DNA of 43,461 nucleotides from CAIXQW01 sp046049675 (GCA_046049675.1 JBJORA010000035.1:1-43461), one strand, 5' to 3'. Numbered from the stretch's first letter, positions 1 to 8,215 are shown. Program-made: numbers and translations. The notes: generated by a model not told the origin, from the letters alone.

Positions 1-2818
1 TTTGGCCACCCAGTTTTACTAATTGCCAAAACGTGTCTTTATCTTTTGGATAAGGCACTCTCGGAAAATCTATTTTTAAAAATTCCTTGTATTTCTCGCG
101 GTACGTTGGCGAATGTAAAACTGCATAGATGTAATCTAAAATATCTATGGGTGCACAGGTGTCTTTGGTTATCTCTTTTTCGTTGGTAAAAGTTAAACCC
201 AATTTATCTGCTATTTGTGTTACTATTTCTGGGTTTAGGTTTGGTGTTCTTTCTGCTGTTTGTCCAATGGTTTGTTGGCCATTGGTTGCGGGATAGAGGT
301 AAAGTGGGAAAACTACCTCACCTCCTCTTCTAAAATAATTAAAGTCCATTACACTATTGGTAATTGATAGTACATCCCAATATGGAGATCCCGTTACCAC
401 ACCTTGTCTTCCTATTGCGATGCCTATATTGTTACCTTTTATAAAATGTTGCATTACATCGATTCGTGGTGAATTAATCCAATATTCATTTCTATCTGGT
501 AAATACATGTAATTAAGGTCAAAAGGTCTATAACTAATATTAACAATCCCTCTACATTTAGCTTCTTTCAAGTCCTTCAACCTGTTTTCCTTTGATGTCC
601 TTCTTGAATCTTTAATACCGTATTGAGTATATGGATTTTCAGCGTTTAAAATTTTATCTGTTATTTCTTCTAATTCCTCTTTTGATTTAAATATTGACAG
701 CCTGTCTATTCCTGTAACAATGCCTGTGTTAAAAGTTATAAATAATTCATCAGGTTTGAAACCTTTTTCATAGTTTGACCGACCATCTTCATCTTTAGGA
801 ACAAAGAAATAAAAAGGTTTATTGTATACTAATTCCTTAAAACCAATGTTTTCCAGTGAGTTATCAGAAAGAAAATCATATTTCATTTCTCGTTTACCAT
901 ACAAATCAAAATGAAATACTTTACCTAATTCGTTTGCCTTTTTCTTTCCTGTTTTTACAAAGATGTTAATTGAAACACCTTGCATAATATCAAATACATT
1001 TATATCAGCACTTCCATCAGGGGCAGTTTCTTTTTTCTTACTGTTACCGTGTAAATCTATGGTATAAATTTTATCGTAGGTTTTGAGTAAATGCCAACGC
1101 ATACCACGAAAAGTAGGATTATCTAAAAAACCGTGAGGATTGATGAACGCCAAAACGCCACTGCCGTTTTTCTCAATGAAGTGTTGACCATAGCGTAAGA
1201 ATTTTACATAGTCGTCATTCAGCCAATGTTTACGTTCATTAAAATGAACCCCATCCACATATTTATAATCTTCAATAAGTTTGCTAATCCATGCGCCATT
1301 GTTTGAAGATATTCCGCTGTATGGCGGATTTCCAATTACACACATTACAGGCGTATCTCTTTTGATGTGATTGGCTTCGTTGGCTTCGGTGCTTAACCAA
1401 TTGGCAAAGAGAGTGCCTGTGTCTTGGTGATGTTCTTCTAAACTGTTAGTAAGGTAAACTCTAAACCTTTGGTTGGTTGTCGGTTTGTAGCCTGTTTCGG
1501 TTAAAAGCAAATCTAATTTTAAATGTGCCATGGCATAACTTGCCATTAGCAACTCAAATCCATTGAGGCGAGGCAATAAATGTGTTTCTACATAGTTGCT
1601 CCAAATGCCTTGTTGCCCTTCAAATTTTTTATGAATGTGCTTTACTACTTCCGCTAAAAACGTGCCTGTGCCTGTAGCTGGGTCAAGTATTTGCACTTTG
1701 TGCACCTCTTGTTCCGTCTTTTTACCTTGCACATCTATGTTTATTTTTGTTTTGCTATTGTCGGCTAGCCCTTGTGGTAAATCAAACTCTGTTTTTAAGA
1801 TATCATCAACGGCACGAACTATAAAATTTACAACTGGTTGCGGTGTGTACCAAACGCCTCTTGCTTTTCTTAATTTGGGGTCGTACTCACTCAAGAATGT
1901 TTCATAAAAATGAATGATAGGGTCTTCCATTTTTGTTGACTTGCCGTAATTCTTCAAAATCTCTTCAACATTGCAAGCCAAAAATATTTCTACTAAACTA
2001 TCTACAATCCATTTGATACGGTCGTCTATGTCGGGTCCGGCAATGTAACCAAAGAGTTTGCGTAAAAACGGATTTGATTTTGGAATTAATTCAGCGGCTT
2101 CTTGTCGGCTAAAAGTAGGCAAGGTAGGGTCGTGCAAACGAGCTGCAAACATGCCGTAAGCAATAGTTTGAGCATATACGTCGGAAAAACCTTTGGGCGT
2201 GATGTCGTGAATGAGAATTTGCTTAAAGGCATTCATTTGGTCTTTAAGTGTGCTGTCTTCTTCATTTACCTCGTCACTTGTTAACGCCTTTTCAATAACA
2301 TCAGAAAGTAGGCGAGCTTTGCCCGCCATCATTTCTGCCAATTTTTTTGAACTTTTTATTGACTGCCCAATGTGAGAAGCAAAGTCTTTGACGAGATTCG
2401 TAAAGGCTGCAAAGTTGCTAGGCAACGACACAATAGTTCCGTTTTGTATTTCAGCAATTGCAATTTTTGTAACGAAAACTCCGTCAATGTACAAATGAAA
2501 GTCTAAATAGTCGGTAAAAAGCAAGTTGCTTAGTGAGGCCTTATACCGGTCGAACTGTTCTTTGTTGCCTGTTTTCTTAGCTCCCTCAAGGTCTTTGTCG
2601 CCAATGTCTTTTGCTTCAATAAAACCAACAGGTATGTCGCCTTTGGTGATGATATAGTCGGGGGCTCCACAAGTTTGTCGTTTGGGTTCGTTGGTCGCCC
2701 TAATGTCAGGCGCTAAACTTTCTAACAGTTGTTGCAGGTCGCCACGAAAAGTATGCTCGGTCGCATTGCCAAGTTTGTATCGATTATTTATATTATCAAT
2801 GTATTGGTCTAATGTCAT
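1..2818 (-). CDS. Type IIG/type ISP-like restriction-modification enzyme (N6-adenine methyltransferase plus nuclease), partial
   Basis: An open frame starts at ATG 2818-2816 and runs 939 codons leftward without a stop, so the C-terminus lies outside the window. The N-terminus has a PD-(D/E)xK-type nuclease signature: D54 in GAPDY and E68-A-K70 in IEAKD. After a helical linker comes an adenine-specific DNA methyltransferase with SAM motif I DPATGTGTF (residues 379-387) and catalytic motif IV NPPYSG (497-502). The following ~440 residues resemble the target-recognition part of single-chain enzymes. Proteins of this layout (nuclease, gamma-class methylase and specificity in one chain) act as stand-alone restriction-modification systems, cutting unmodified DNA and methylating the host's. 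Codon choice appears more A/T-ending than in the neighbours, which suggests horizontal acquisition. The exact subtype (IIG, or type ISP without a helicase) is uncertain: I see no helicase motifs in the visible part. Confidence 0.9.
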   Translation of the reverse strand, partial: MTLDQYIDNINNRYKLGNATEHTFRGDLQQLLESLAPDIRATNEPKRQTCGAPDYIITKGDIPVGFIEAKDIGDKDLEGAKKTGNKEQFDRYKASLSNLLFTDYLDFHLYIDGVFVTKIAIAEIQNGTIVSLPSNFAAFTNLVKDFASHIGQSIKSSKKLAEMMAGKARLLSDVIEKALTSDEVNEEDSTLKDQMNAFKQILIHDITPKGFSDVYAQTIAYGMFAARLHDPTLPTFSRQEAAELIPKSNPFLRKLFGYIAGPDIDDRIKWIVDSLVEIFLACNVEEILKNYGKSTKMEDPIIHFYETFLSEYDPKLRKARGVWYTPQPVVNFIVRAVDDILKTEFDLPQGLADNSKTKINIDVQGKKTEQEVHKVQILDPATGTGTFLAEVVKHIHKKFEGQQGIWSNYVETHLLPRLNGFELLMASYAMAHLKLDLLLTETGYKPTTNQRFRVYLTNSLEEHHQDTGTLFANWLSTEANEANHIKRDTPVMCVIGNPPYSGISSNNGAWISKLIEDYKYVDGVHFNERKHWLNDDYVKFLRYGQHFIEKNGSGVLAFINPHGFLDNPTFRGMRWHLLKTYDKIYTIDLHGNSKKKETAPDGSADINVFDIMQGVSINIFVKTGKKKANELGKVFHFDLYGKREMKYDFLSDNSLENIGFKELVYNKPFYFFVPKDEDGRSNYEKGFKPDELFITFNTGIVTGIDRLSIFKSKEELEEITDKILNAENPYTQYGIKDSRRTSKENRLKDLKEAKCRGIVNISYRPFDLNYMYLPDRNEYWINSPRIDVMQHFIKGNNIGIAIGRQGVVTGSPYWDVLSITNSVMDFNYFRRGGEVVFPLYLYPATNGQQTIGQTAERTPNLNPEIVTQIADKLGLTFTNEKEITKDTCAPIDILDYIYAVLHSPTYREKYKEFLKIDFPRVPYPKDKDTFWQLVKLGGQ

Positions 2819-2967
2819 GTAGTCTACTTTCAAAATTCAATCGCACAAGATACAAATTTATGTTAGCCTGTTAATAATTGTAGGGAGTCTGTTGGTATTG
2901 GGCACAACGTGCAGTGATTGTCGCTTTGCCATACCAATTGCTTCAATCAGGTATTGCACGAGCTAAC
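2819..2967. other. Structured junction between the restriction enzyme gene and the housekeeping block
   Basis: This 149-bp gap sits between the 5' end of the restriction enzyme gene and the stop codon of the inositol monophosphatase gene. It holds nested inverted repeats. CGTGCA at 2908-2913 pairs with TGCACG at 2955-2960, GATTG at 2916-2920 with CAATC at 2944-2948, TTGGTAT at 2892-2898 with ATACCAA at 2931-2937, and GTTAGC at 2862-2867 with GCTAAC at 2962-2967. It may be a terminator-like structure, a recombination footprint or the edge of an acquired island. I see no recombinase gene. Confidence 0.45.
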
Positions 2968-3735
2968 CTACCCCACCACATCCAACATCTGCTGATGAAT
3001 CACGCCATTAGTCGCTAGCGTTTCTTTATCGTACACGCTATACACATCGCCTTTGAAGTTGGTAATTTTTCCGCCGGCTTCTTCTACAATAAGGTAGCCT
3101 GCTGCAATATCCCAAGGGTTGAGGTTGTATTCCCAAAAGCCATCAAAACGGCCACATGCTACCCAGCATAAATCTATGGCGGCACTGCCCAAGCGGCGTA
3201 CGGGTAAACCTTTGCGTATAAACTTCTCAAATACGGGTATAGGGTCGGTATCTACCTTGGCCCAACGGTACGGGAAGCCTGTAACCAAACACGCACTTTC
3301 TAGGTCGGCTTTTTTACTTACCGAAATTTTCTTGCCATTCAAAAATGCACCTTCACCTTTTTGCGCAAAAAATAGTTCGTTCATAAAAGGGTTCAGTACA
3401 CAGCCCATTAGCATTTCGCCTTGGTATTCTAGGCCTATGCTAACACAACAAATAGGTATGCCGTGCGCAAAGTTTACAGTGCCATCTATAGGGTCAATAA
3501 TCCATTTGTATTCGCTATTGGTTGTAATAGCACCAATTTCTTCACTTAAAATAAAATGGTCGGGGTGGTCTTGTTGGATAACAGCTATAATGGCCTTTTC
3601 ACTTTTCTTGTCAACTTCCGTTACTAAGTTATTGAGCGTGTCTTTGCTTTCTACCTCAAACGTGCCTTCAAAGTATTCTTTTAGCAATGCTGCACCTGCA
3701 TGGGCTGCGCGGAGTAAGGTGTTTTTGAGGTTCAT
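2968..3735 (-). CDS. Inositol monophosphatase family protein (SuhB/CysQ superfamily)
   Basis: This 255-residue protein has the complete metal-dependent phosphatase signature of the family. S64-E-E-I carries the first metal-binding glutamates, D81-P-I-D84-G-T binds metal and supplies the threonine, and P207-W-D209-I is the C-terminal aspartate motif. Members hydrolyse inositol-1-phosphate or related sugar and nucleotide phosphates using Mg2+ in the cytoplasm. The length matches the family and the start at 3735 gives a normal N-terminus. Substrate cannot be told from the sequence; inositol phosphate, 3'-phosphoadenosine phosphate or histidinol phosphate are all possible in this superfamily. Its upstream region is made of short ATTGTTG-type repeats beginning only 7 bp before the start codon, so its promoter must lie inside or beyond a repeat array. 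Confidence 0.93.
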   Translation of the reverse strand: MNLKNTLLRAAHAGAALLKEYFEGTFEVESKDTLNNLVTEVDKKSEKAIIAVIQQDHPDHFILSEEIGAITTNSEYKWIIDPIDGTVNFAHGIPICCVSIGLEYQGEMLMGCVLNPFMNELFFAQKGEGAFLNGKKISVSKKADLESACLVTGFPYRWAKVDTDPIPVFEKFIRKGLPVRRLGSAAIDLCWVACGRFDGFWEYNLNPWDIAAGYLIVEEAGGKITNFKGDVYSVYDKETLATNGVIHQQMLDVVG

Positions 3736-3742
3736 GGTTTGA

Positions 3743-3874
3743 ATTGTTGGATTGCTATATTGTTGAATTGTTGAATGGTCGATTGTTGATTGTTGATTGT
3801 TGTACCGCTATGACGGGAGGCGCAATTGTTATATTGTTGGATTGCTATATTGTTGAATGGTCGATTGTTGATTG
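3743..3874. repeat. Duplicated ATTGTTG-type heptad repeat
   Basis: The segment 3743-3792 recurs at 3833-3874. The two copies are identical except that the second lacks one 8-bp TTGTTGAA unit. Each ends in GAATGGTCGATTGTTG, and the reverse complement of most of that string is found near 14084-14099. Confidence 0.8.
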
Positions 3875-3966
3875 CAGGCAGCTAAATTAGTTAGTTATTG
3901 GATTGCTACTAATTTTTTTCTGATTATTGGCTTGCAAAGCAGAATGTATAGTCCAAATACTAATTT

Positions 3967-4170
3967 CTCGTAAAGGGCTACTGCAAGTGTTGGATTGTTT
4001 TCCCGCTTATGGCGGGATGCGCATCCCTAATGCTTCCCGCTTGATGCGGGACAGGCTATCCTCGCAAAGGGCTGCTGCAATTGTTGAATTGCAAGTAATT
4101 TTTTTTTATTATTCCCGCTTATGTCGGCACAGGCTGTCCTCGCAAAGGGCTTCTGCAATTGTTTGCAGCT
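3967..4170. repeat. Three-copy intergenic repeat with CCCGC/GCGGG hairpins
   Basis: The motif CTCGYAAAGGGCTNCTGCAA begins at 3967, 4061 and 4139, so the units are 94 and 78 bp long. Hairpin halves CCCGC/GCGGG lie at 4002-4016 and 4036-4050, with a decayed copy at 4114-4126. The copies differ by a few substitutions and look like ageing dispersed repeats rather than a coding array. Confidence 0.75.
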
Positions 4171-4236
4171 AAATTAGCTTGTTGTTGGGTTGCAAGTGGC
4201 TAGTGCAACTGTTGACTACAGAATTTTGGCGCCGAT

Positions 4237-4262
4237 ACATTTTCAATTGTCCATTATCCATT
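4237..4262. repeat. 26-bp dispersed repeat, copy 1
   Basis: A 26-bp string starting ACATTTTCAATTG and ending TTATCCATT recurs exactly at 15868-15893. It is followed here by a perfect palindrome, CCGCCGCGGCGG, at 4267-4278 and by more ATTATCAATT-type repeats. Confidence 0.8.
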
Positions 4263-4364
4263 TTCTCCGCCGCGGCGGATCCATTATCAATTATCAATTG
4301 TCCATTCTTGTTCGTAGCAAAGGAAGGTTCAATAACTACCAAAAAAACTTAGCAAACAAAAAGA

Positions 4365-4961
4365 CTATTCCGCTTCCGCTTCTACTTCTTTTACTTCAGG
4401 TATCATACGCTTCATCATACCTTCTATGCCGCTCTTAAGCGTTACCATACTGCTTGGGCATCCACTACAGCTGCCTTGCAACATCAATTTTACCTTGCCT
4501 TCGTTAAAGCTCTTAAATTGAATAGCGCCGCCATCCATTTCTACAGCAGGCTTTACATAGTCTTCTAGCAATTGCTTAATACGCTTTACCACGTCTTCGT
4601 CGTCTTCGCTAATCACATTGCCGCTCGGACGTGCAACGATTTCGTCTTCATTGATCACGGCTTTGCCTTCTTCTAAATATTCTTTTAGAAATTGACGCAG
4701 ATTAGGAATAATATCTTCCCAAGTACTGTCAACTGTTTTGGTAAGGGTTACAAAATTGCTCGCAATAAAAACACCTTTCACAAACGGAAAGCCAAATAGC
4801 TCTTTTGCCAATGGGCTTGGCGCAGCATCTGCTTCTGTTTCGAAGTCGATACTCTTACCCGGATACAAAAGCTTGTTAGCTACAAACTTCATTGTTTCTG
4901 GGTTTGGCGTCATTTCGGTATAAATGCTTACAATAGGATTGCCCGTTTTTACTACACTCAT
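4365..4961 (-). CDS. NifU/Nfu-type iron-sulfur cluster scaffold protein
   Basis: This 198-residue protein has the two-part Nfu layout. Residues ~10-95 are the Nfu N-terminal domain, recognisable by TEMTPNPETMKF and the G-F-PFVKGVF segment. Residues ~120-195 are the NifU C-terminal domain, with the cluster-binding pair C165-S-G-C168. Nfu proteins carry [4Fe-4S] clusters from the SUF/ISC machinery to target apoproteins in the cytoplasm. Both domains are intact and the length is usual for the Bacteroidota form. Start ATG 4961 precedes MSVVKTGNP and matches where the domain begins. It stands alone between a repeat region and a T9SS cargo gene, so there is no operon context to name its clients. 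Confidence 0.93.
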   Translation of the reverse strand: MSVVKTGNPIVSIYTEMTPNPETMKFVANKLLYPGKSIDFETEADAAPSPLAKELFGFPFVKGVFIASNFVTLTKTVDSTWEDIIPNLRQFLKEYLEEGKAVINEDEIVARPSGNVISEDDEDVVKRIKQLLEDYVKPAVEMDGGAIQFKSFNEGKVKLMLQGSCSGCPSSMVTLKSGIEGMMKRMIPEVKEVEAEAE

Positions 4962-5011
4962 CTTTTCAAAAAATTTTATTGTTGCTTACTAAAATAAAAT
5001 ACTTGTTTGCT

Positions 5012-5863
5012 TTATTGCGCGCGCTTTTGTAGCTGTGCCGTATAAGCTCTTCCACTAGCGCTTTGCAAATGTACAATGTAGTTGCCTTGTGGCAATTGAT
5101 CTACATTAATTGCTATGGTATTCGTAGCCAAAATGCTTTGTTTTAACACTTCTTTGCCACTCGCGTCTACAATGCGATAATCGTAGTGGCTATTAGGCTC
5201 TGCTACAACTATCGTAGCACTGCTTGTACACGGATTTGGGTATAAGGCCAACTTCAAGGGCAGCGCAAAGTTCAAAGAAGTAGGCTGCTGCAAGATGGCT
5301 GTACCTATTCTAATACTGTCGCCTGCAGTGCTCAAATCAGCATTGCTTTTATTGACCGCACAAGCAAATTTAATAGCACCTACATTGGTAGCAGGGGCTG
5401 TCCATATATAACGCCATGTTGCGTTGCCGCCCATAATAACAGCAGTGCATCCTGCAAGCGTATGGCTTGCGTATACACGGTTGGCAACGGGCGCATTCCA
5501 AATGTTGATGTTGTTTGGCATAATGGTATTACTAACGGTACCTACGCCGCTATCCGTCATAAAGGTTGTGCCAAGACACTGAAAGCCTGCACGAAGATTT
5601 GTAGTTGGTATAGACACCTCAATTGTATAGGTTGAACCCGGCGTCCATGATGCTGCCGTATTGGCAATATTAGTGCCGCTGGCATCTATAACTTTTACGA
5701 TATTATTGTCGCCGCTTGTGCCAATGCCTACATGGCAGTATGATTGCGCACAACTTTGCCCAAGGCCCAAACCGCTTACATCTTGTGTAAAGCTTCCAGC
5801 GCTATAACTTGCTAGCCCATAAGCAGCAATCACCATGCAAATTGATACAATTGTTTTTTTCAT
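5012..5863 (-). CDS. Secreted choice-of-anchor V domain protein with T9SS C-terminal sorting domain
   Basis: This 283-residue protein begins with a signal peptide (MKKTIVSICMVIAAYGLAS). Next comes C38-x4-C43-H44, the cysteine-histidine motif typical of choice-of-anchor V (Reeler-like) domains, then a beta-rich domain to about residue 200. The last ~75 residues form a T9SS type A sorting domain, with LALYPNPC, a YRIVDASGKEV strand and a final GNYIVHL..GRAYTAQL strand. The protein should cross the inner membrane by Sec and the outer membrane by T9SS, and be cleaved or anchored at the surface. Its biochemical role is not known. The spacing CX4CH differs from the CXXCH of c-type cytochromes, so heme binding is not supported. 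Confidence 0.88.
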   Translation of the reverse strand: MKKTIVSICMVIAAYGLASYSAGSFTQDVSGLGLGQSCAQSYCHVGIGTSGDNNIVKVIDASGTNIANTAASWTPGSTYTIEVSIPTTNLRAGFQCLGTTFMTDSGVGTVSNTIMPNNINIWNAPVANRVYASHTLAGCTAVIMGGNATWRYIWTAPATNVGAIKFACAVNKSNADLSTAGDSIRIGTAILQQPTSLNFALPLKLALYPNPCTSSATIVVAEPNSHYDYRIVDASGKEVLKQSILATNTIAINVDQLPQGNYIVHLQSASGRAYTAQLQKRAQ

Positions 5864-6128
5864 TGTGTTGAATCTTGTTTTGTTGTGTAAAGGTATTACT
5901 TATACTGCTGCTAAACTTGTAATTTCAAATCTGCATACATCTCGCTCTGCTGGGGCCTTGTAAAGCAAGCGGCAATTCTCATTTTAGAGCCTTCCTGTTC
6001 AATACTGTTTGTCAATGCTGTGCTTCGTAAATCATTATATAAACTTGATTATTACCTGCTTTTACTCGTTTCTATAACATTTGTTGCGGCTACAGCATAA
6101 CTCAGCAATTTGCCTCTTGGCTAAGCAA

Positions 6129-6136
6129 TATTTTTG
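6129..6136 (+). promoter_or_regulatory. Bacteroidota -7 box of the heme A synthase gene
   Basis: TATTTTTG matches TAnnTTTG and ends 11 nt before the ATG. A TTG at 6110-6112 could serve as the -33 element. Confidence 0.6.
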
Positions 6137-6147
6137 CTATTGTCGAT

Positions 6148-7191
6148 ATGACACAAAAGGCAGATAGATATTTACGCATTTGGCTCATGGCCGGTTTGGT
6201 GCTAATCATTGTACAGGTTTTACTTGGCGGCATTACAAGGCTTACTGGTAGCGGGCTTAGCATTACCGAGTGGAAGCCCATACTTGGGGCGCTCTATCCA
6301 AGCAACGATAGCGAATGGCAAGCGGCTTTTACAGAATACAAGAAAATTGCTCAGTACCAATATCTCAATAACGATTATGGCTTGCAACAGTTTAAGTTTA
6401 TTTTCTTTTGGGAATGGCTGCATCGCAACTGGGCACGCTTGATTGCTTTTGTATTTTTTGTGCCTTATGTGGTGTTTTTGTTTACTGGTATCATCAATAA
6501 AAGTAATGCGGCAAAATATGGTTTACTCTTTTTAGTAGGCGCTTTGCAAGGTCTTGTTGGATGGCTAATGGTCAAGAGCGGCGTCAATGATACCAACCTC
6601 TATGTAGACCATTTCAAGTTGGCAGCGCACTTTTTAACAGCCTTGCTGGCCCTTGTGCTTGTATGGGTGCTATGGCTGCAAAACAAGTGGCAAGGCATCT
6701 CAAGCCCTGAACCAGCACTTAAAAAAGGCGTGCAAGGTGTAGCAGTGCTTATTATTTGTGTACTTAGCCTACAACTTGGCTATGGCGCCTTTATGGCTGG
6801 GCTTAAGGCAGCAGCAGCAGCACCTACTTGGCCGAGCATCAATGGCGCTGCCATACCAAAAGGCTTGGCGAGCGCGAGTTGGGTAAGTAATCCCATAAAC
6901 GTACATTTTGTGCACCGTGGCCTAGCGTATTTATTAGCAATCCTGGTATTTGTAGCAACTTTGCGCGCTAAAAAGGCCGGTTTTACAGGCTTTTTGCTAT
7001 GGGCACCGCTTTTCTGCGTTTTTGTGCAAGTAGCGCTTGGTATTGCCAGTGTGCTTACAAGCCCCCATGCAGTGCGCAATGCGATGGGCGTATTTGAGTG
7101 GAATGCTCTTAGCCACCAGCTTGTTGCCTTGTTTTTGCTAATGAGTCTGATAGCATGGTTGGTAAGGTGTGGCCTCAAGCAAAGGAGCTGA
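6148..7191 (+). CDS. ctaA: Heme A synthase (COX15/CtaA family)
   Basis: This 347-residue integral membrane protein has about eight hydrophobic helices. The N-terminal signature GGITRLTGSGLSITEWKP is diagnostic of COX15/CtaA. The conserved histidines expected to hold the hemes are present: H92 in EWLHR, H155 and H161 in DHFKLAAH, H253/H256 in VHFVHR, and H323 in LSHQ. The enzyme oxidises the C8 methyl group of heme O to a formyl group, giving heme A for aa3-type cytochrome c oxidase. The sequence therefore implies aerobic respiration. An SCO1-type copper chaperone encoded at 20404-21027 serves the same oxidase, although the two genes are 13 kb apart. The heme O synthase partner (ctaB) is not in the window. 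Start ATG 6148 lies 11 nt after a TAnnTTTG box. Confidence 0.94.
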   Translation: MTQKADRYLRIWLMAGLVLIIVQVLLGGITRLTGSGLSITEWKPILGALYPSNDSEWQAAFTEYKKIAQYQYLNNDYGLQQFKFIFFWEWLHRNWARLIAFVFFVPYVVFLFTGIINKSNAAKYGLLFLVGALQGLVGWLMVKSGVNDTNLYVDHFKLAAHFLTALLALVLVWVLWLQNKWQGISSPEPALKKGVQGVAVLIICVLSLQLGYGAFMAGLKAAAAAPTWPSINGAAIPKGLASASWVSNPINVHFVHRGLAYLLAILVFVATLRAKKAGFTGFLLWAPLFCVFVQVALGIASVLTSPHAVRNAMGVFEWNALSHQLVALFLLMSLIAWLVRCGLKQRS

Positions 7192-7292
7192 TGTTTGTGC
7201 TAAAACAGGGCTTCTCAAGCCTTGAAAGCATAGTTTATTTTGCACTTTGCGCCTTTTTTGCGTAATTTGGCTTCTTTTCAGGCATTGAATAA

Positions 7293-7955
7293 ATGAAAAA
7301 ACTACTATTAATTGCGGTAATGGCATGTGCAGCACAATGGGCTAATGCTCAGGGCGCATGGGACATTTTACATGATATCAAAAGCAACGACAGCCGTCAA
7401 GTACACTGGCACGTAGGTTTTGGTATTCCACGTACAGAAAATTTTTACTTCGACAAGTACCAAGGGGAAATCAACTACAACCTCAATGGTGCTGGGCCTT
7501 TCTACACACGTTTTGAGTACAGCTTCAATCGTAAATTAAGCCTTAGCCTTGGTGCTAGCTATACAAACTATTGGAATCGTTGGTTAAGAAATGGCGTAGA
7601 TCCTAGTACTGGCGTGTCAATTCCTTACGAGTATGGTTTGAAAGTAAACAATTACACCGGCGTTGCTAAATTGTACTACCACCTTAGCGTAACCCCGCGT
7701 TGGGATTGGTATATCTGCGGTGGCGGTGGATACCAAATGTTTATGCACACAGATTACACGAAGAATACATTGGATACAACATTCAATAGCTACTTTAAGA
7801 ATCCATATTGGCCTACTTGGGAAGCTGGTGCTGGTTTTAGACACTTCTTCTTAAAGCGTACTGCTGTTTTTGCAGAAGTAGGCTATGGCAAAAGCTATGC
7901 GCAAGTTGGTTTTATCATCAAAGTGGCACAGCCAAAACGTAATCGCATATTTTAA
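7293..7955 (+). CDS. Putative outer-membrane beta-barrel protein
   Basis: This 220-residue protein begins with a signal peptide cleaved near ANAQ-G (about residue 20). The rest alternates polar and aromatic residues in strands such as FYTRFEYSFN, LSLGASYTNYW, AKLYYHL, DWYICGGGGYQMF and FAEVGYGKSYAQVGFIIKV, as expected for a small outer-membrane barrel. It ends in a basic tail (KRNRIF) rather than the C-terminal aromatic typical of many barrels. No enzymatic motif is visible. It stands as a single gene between heme A synthase and the 40-residue peptide gene. The function is unknown and the barrel call is inferred from strand periodicity only. Confidence 0.7.
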   Translation: MKKLLLIAVMACAAQWANAQGAWDILHDIKSNDSRQVHWHVGFGIPRTENFYFDKYQGEINYNLNGAGPFYTRFEYSFNRKLSLSLGASYTNYWNRWLRNGVDPSTGVSIPYEYGLKVNNYTGVAKLYYHLSVTPRWDWYICGGGGYQMFMHTDYTKNTLDTTFNSYFKNPYWPTWEAGAGFRHFFLKRTAVFAEVGYGKSYAQVGFIIKVAQPKRNRIF

Positions 7956-7982
7956 TCAGTAATAATCACAAGGCTTACAAGC

Positions 7983-7990
7983 TAACTTTG
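7983..7990 (+). promoter_or_regulatory. -7 box of the 40-residue peptide gene
   Basis: TAACTTTG matches TAnnTTTG exactly and lies 24 nt before the ATG at 8015. Confidence 0.6.
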
Positions 7991-8014
7991 TAGCCAACAA
8001 ATTAAGAACAAGAC

Positions 8015-8137
8015 ATGACAGCTTTAGTTTCTACAATTTACCAATTAGGCAATGTAATCGGTCCAATCTGCAATATTGCTTTTGTACTTATCATGGCAGT
8101 AGGTTGCGCTTATTGCATGAAGAAATATCTTAACTAA
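8015..8137 (+). CDS. Small single-span membrane peptide (40 residues)
   Basis: A 41-codon frame runs from ATG 8015 to TAA 8135-8137. The product starts MTALVSTIYQLGNVIGPICN, then has a hydrophobic stretch (IAFVLIMAVGCAYCM) long enough to span a membrane once, and ends in a basic tail KKYLN. It contains three cysteines, two of them in the C-A-Y-C pair at the end of the span. It has its own surroundings: a TAnnTTTG box upstream at 7983-7990 and a strong intrinsic terminator at 8183-8215. That makes it a likely independent small gene rather than a chance frame. I do not recognise a family. It could be a membrane-complex subunit or a regulatory peptide, but nothing in the sequence decides. Confidence 0.6.
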   Translation: MTALVSTIYQLGNVIGPICNIAFVLIMAVGCAYCMKKYLN

Positions 8138-8182
8138 ACACCAAATGCTGTGGCATTGCAAATGTTACAGTTAAAAATAAGT

Positions 8183-8215
8183 AAGCACGCAGCCCTAAGT
8201 TGCGTGCTTTTTTTT
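8183..8215 (+). terminator. Intrinsic terminator after the 40-residue peptide gene
   Basis: A perfect 9-bp stem, AAGCACGCA (8183-8191) with TGCGTGCTT (8201-8209), is followed by a run of T. It also separates the peptide gene from pdxH. Confidence 0.88.

Larger units (their letters stand above)
3736..4364. other. Intergenic repeat region, no gene
   Basis: These 629 bp lie between the divergent-side ends of the phosphatase (5' end) and Nfu (3' end) genes. They consist of heptad ATTGTTN repeats, three copies of a CTCGCAAAGGGCT unit, CCCGC/GCGGG hairpins and a GC palindrome. Short reading frames here follow the repeats and have no ribosome-binding or domain support. Confidence 0.8.

Noticed and set aside
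1635..2284. Plus-strand open frames opposite the restriction enzyme gene
   Set aside because: They lie antisense to a long intact coding frame with recognisable methylase motifs and have no family match.
2860..2967. Integron attC site next to the restriction gene
   Set aside because: GCACAAC resembles an R' core, but the partner GTT box is missing on the other side and no integrase is present, so only a structured junction is claimed.
3927..4438. Short plus-strand frames in the repeat gap
   Set aside because: Their codons are made of intergenic repeats, and they lack any ribosome-binding or domain evidence.
5710..5770. c-type heme site in the anchor V protein
   Set aside because: The motif is CX4CH, not CXXCH.
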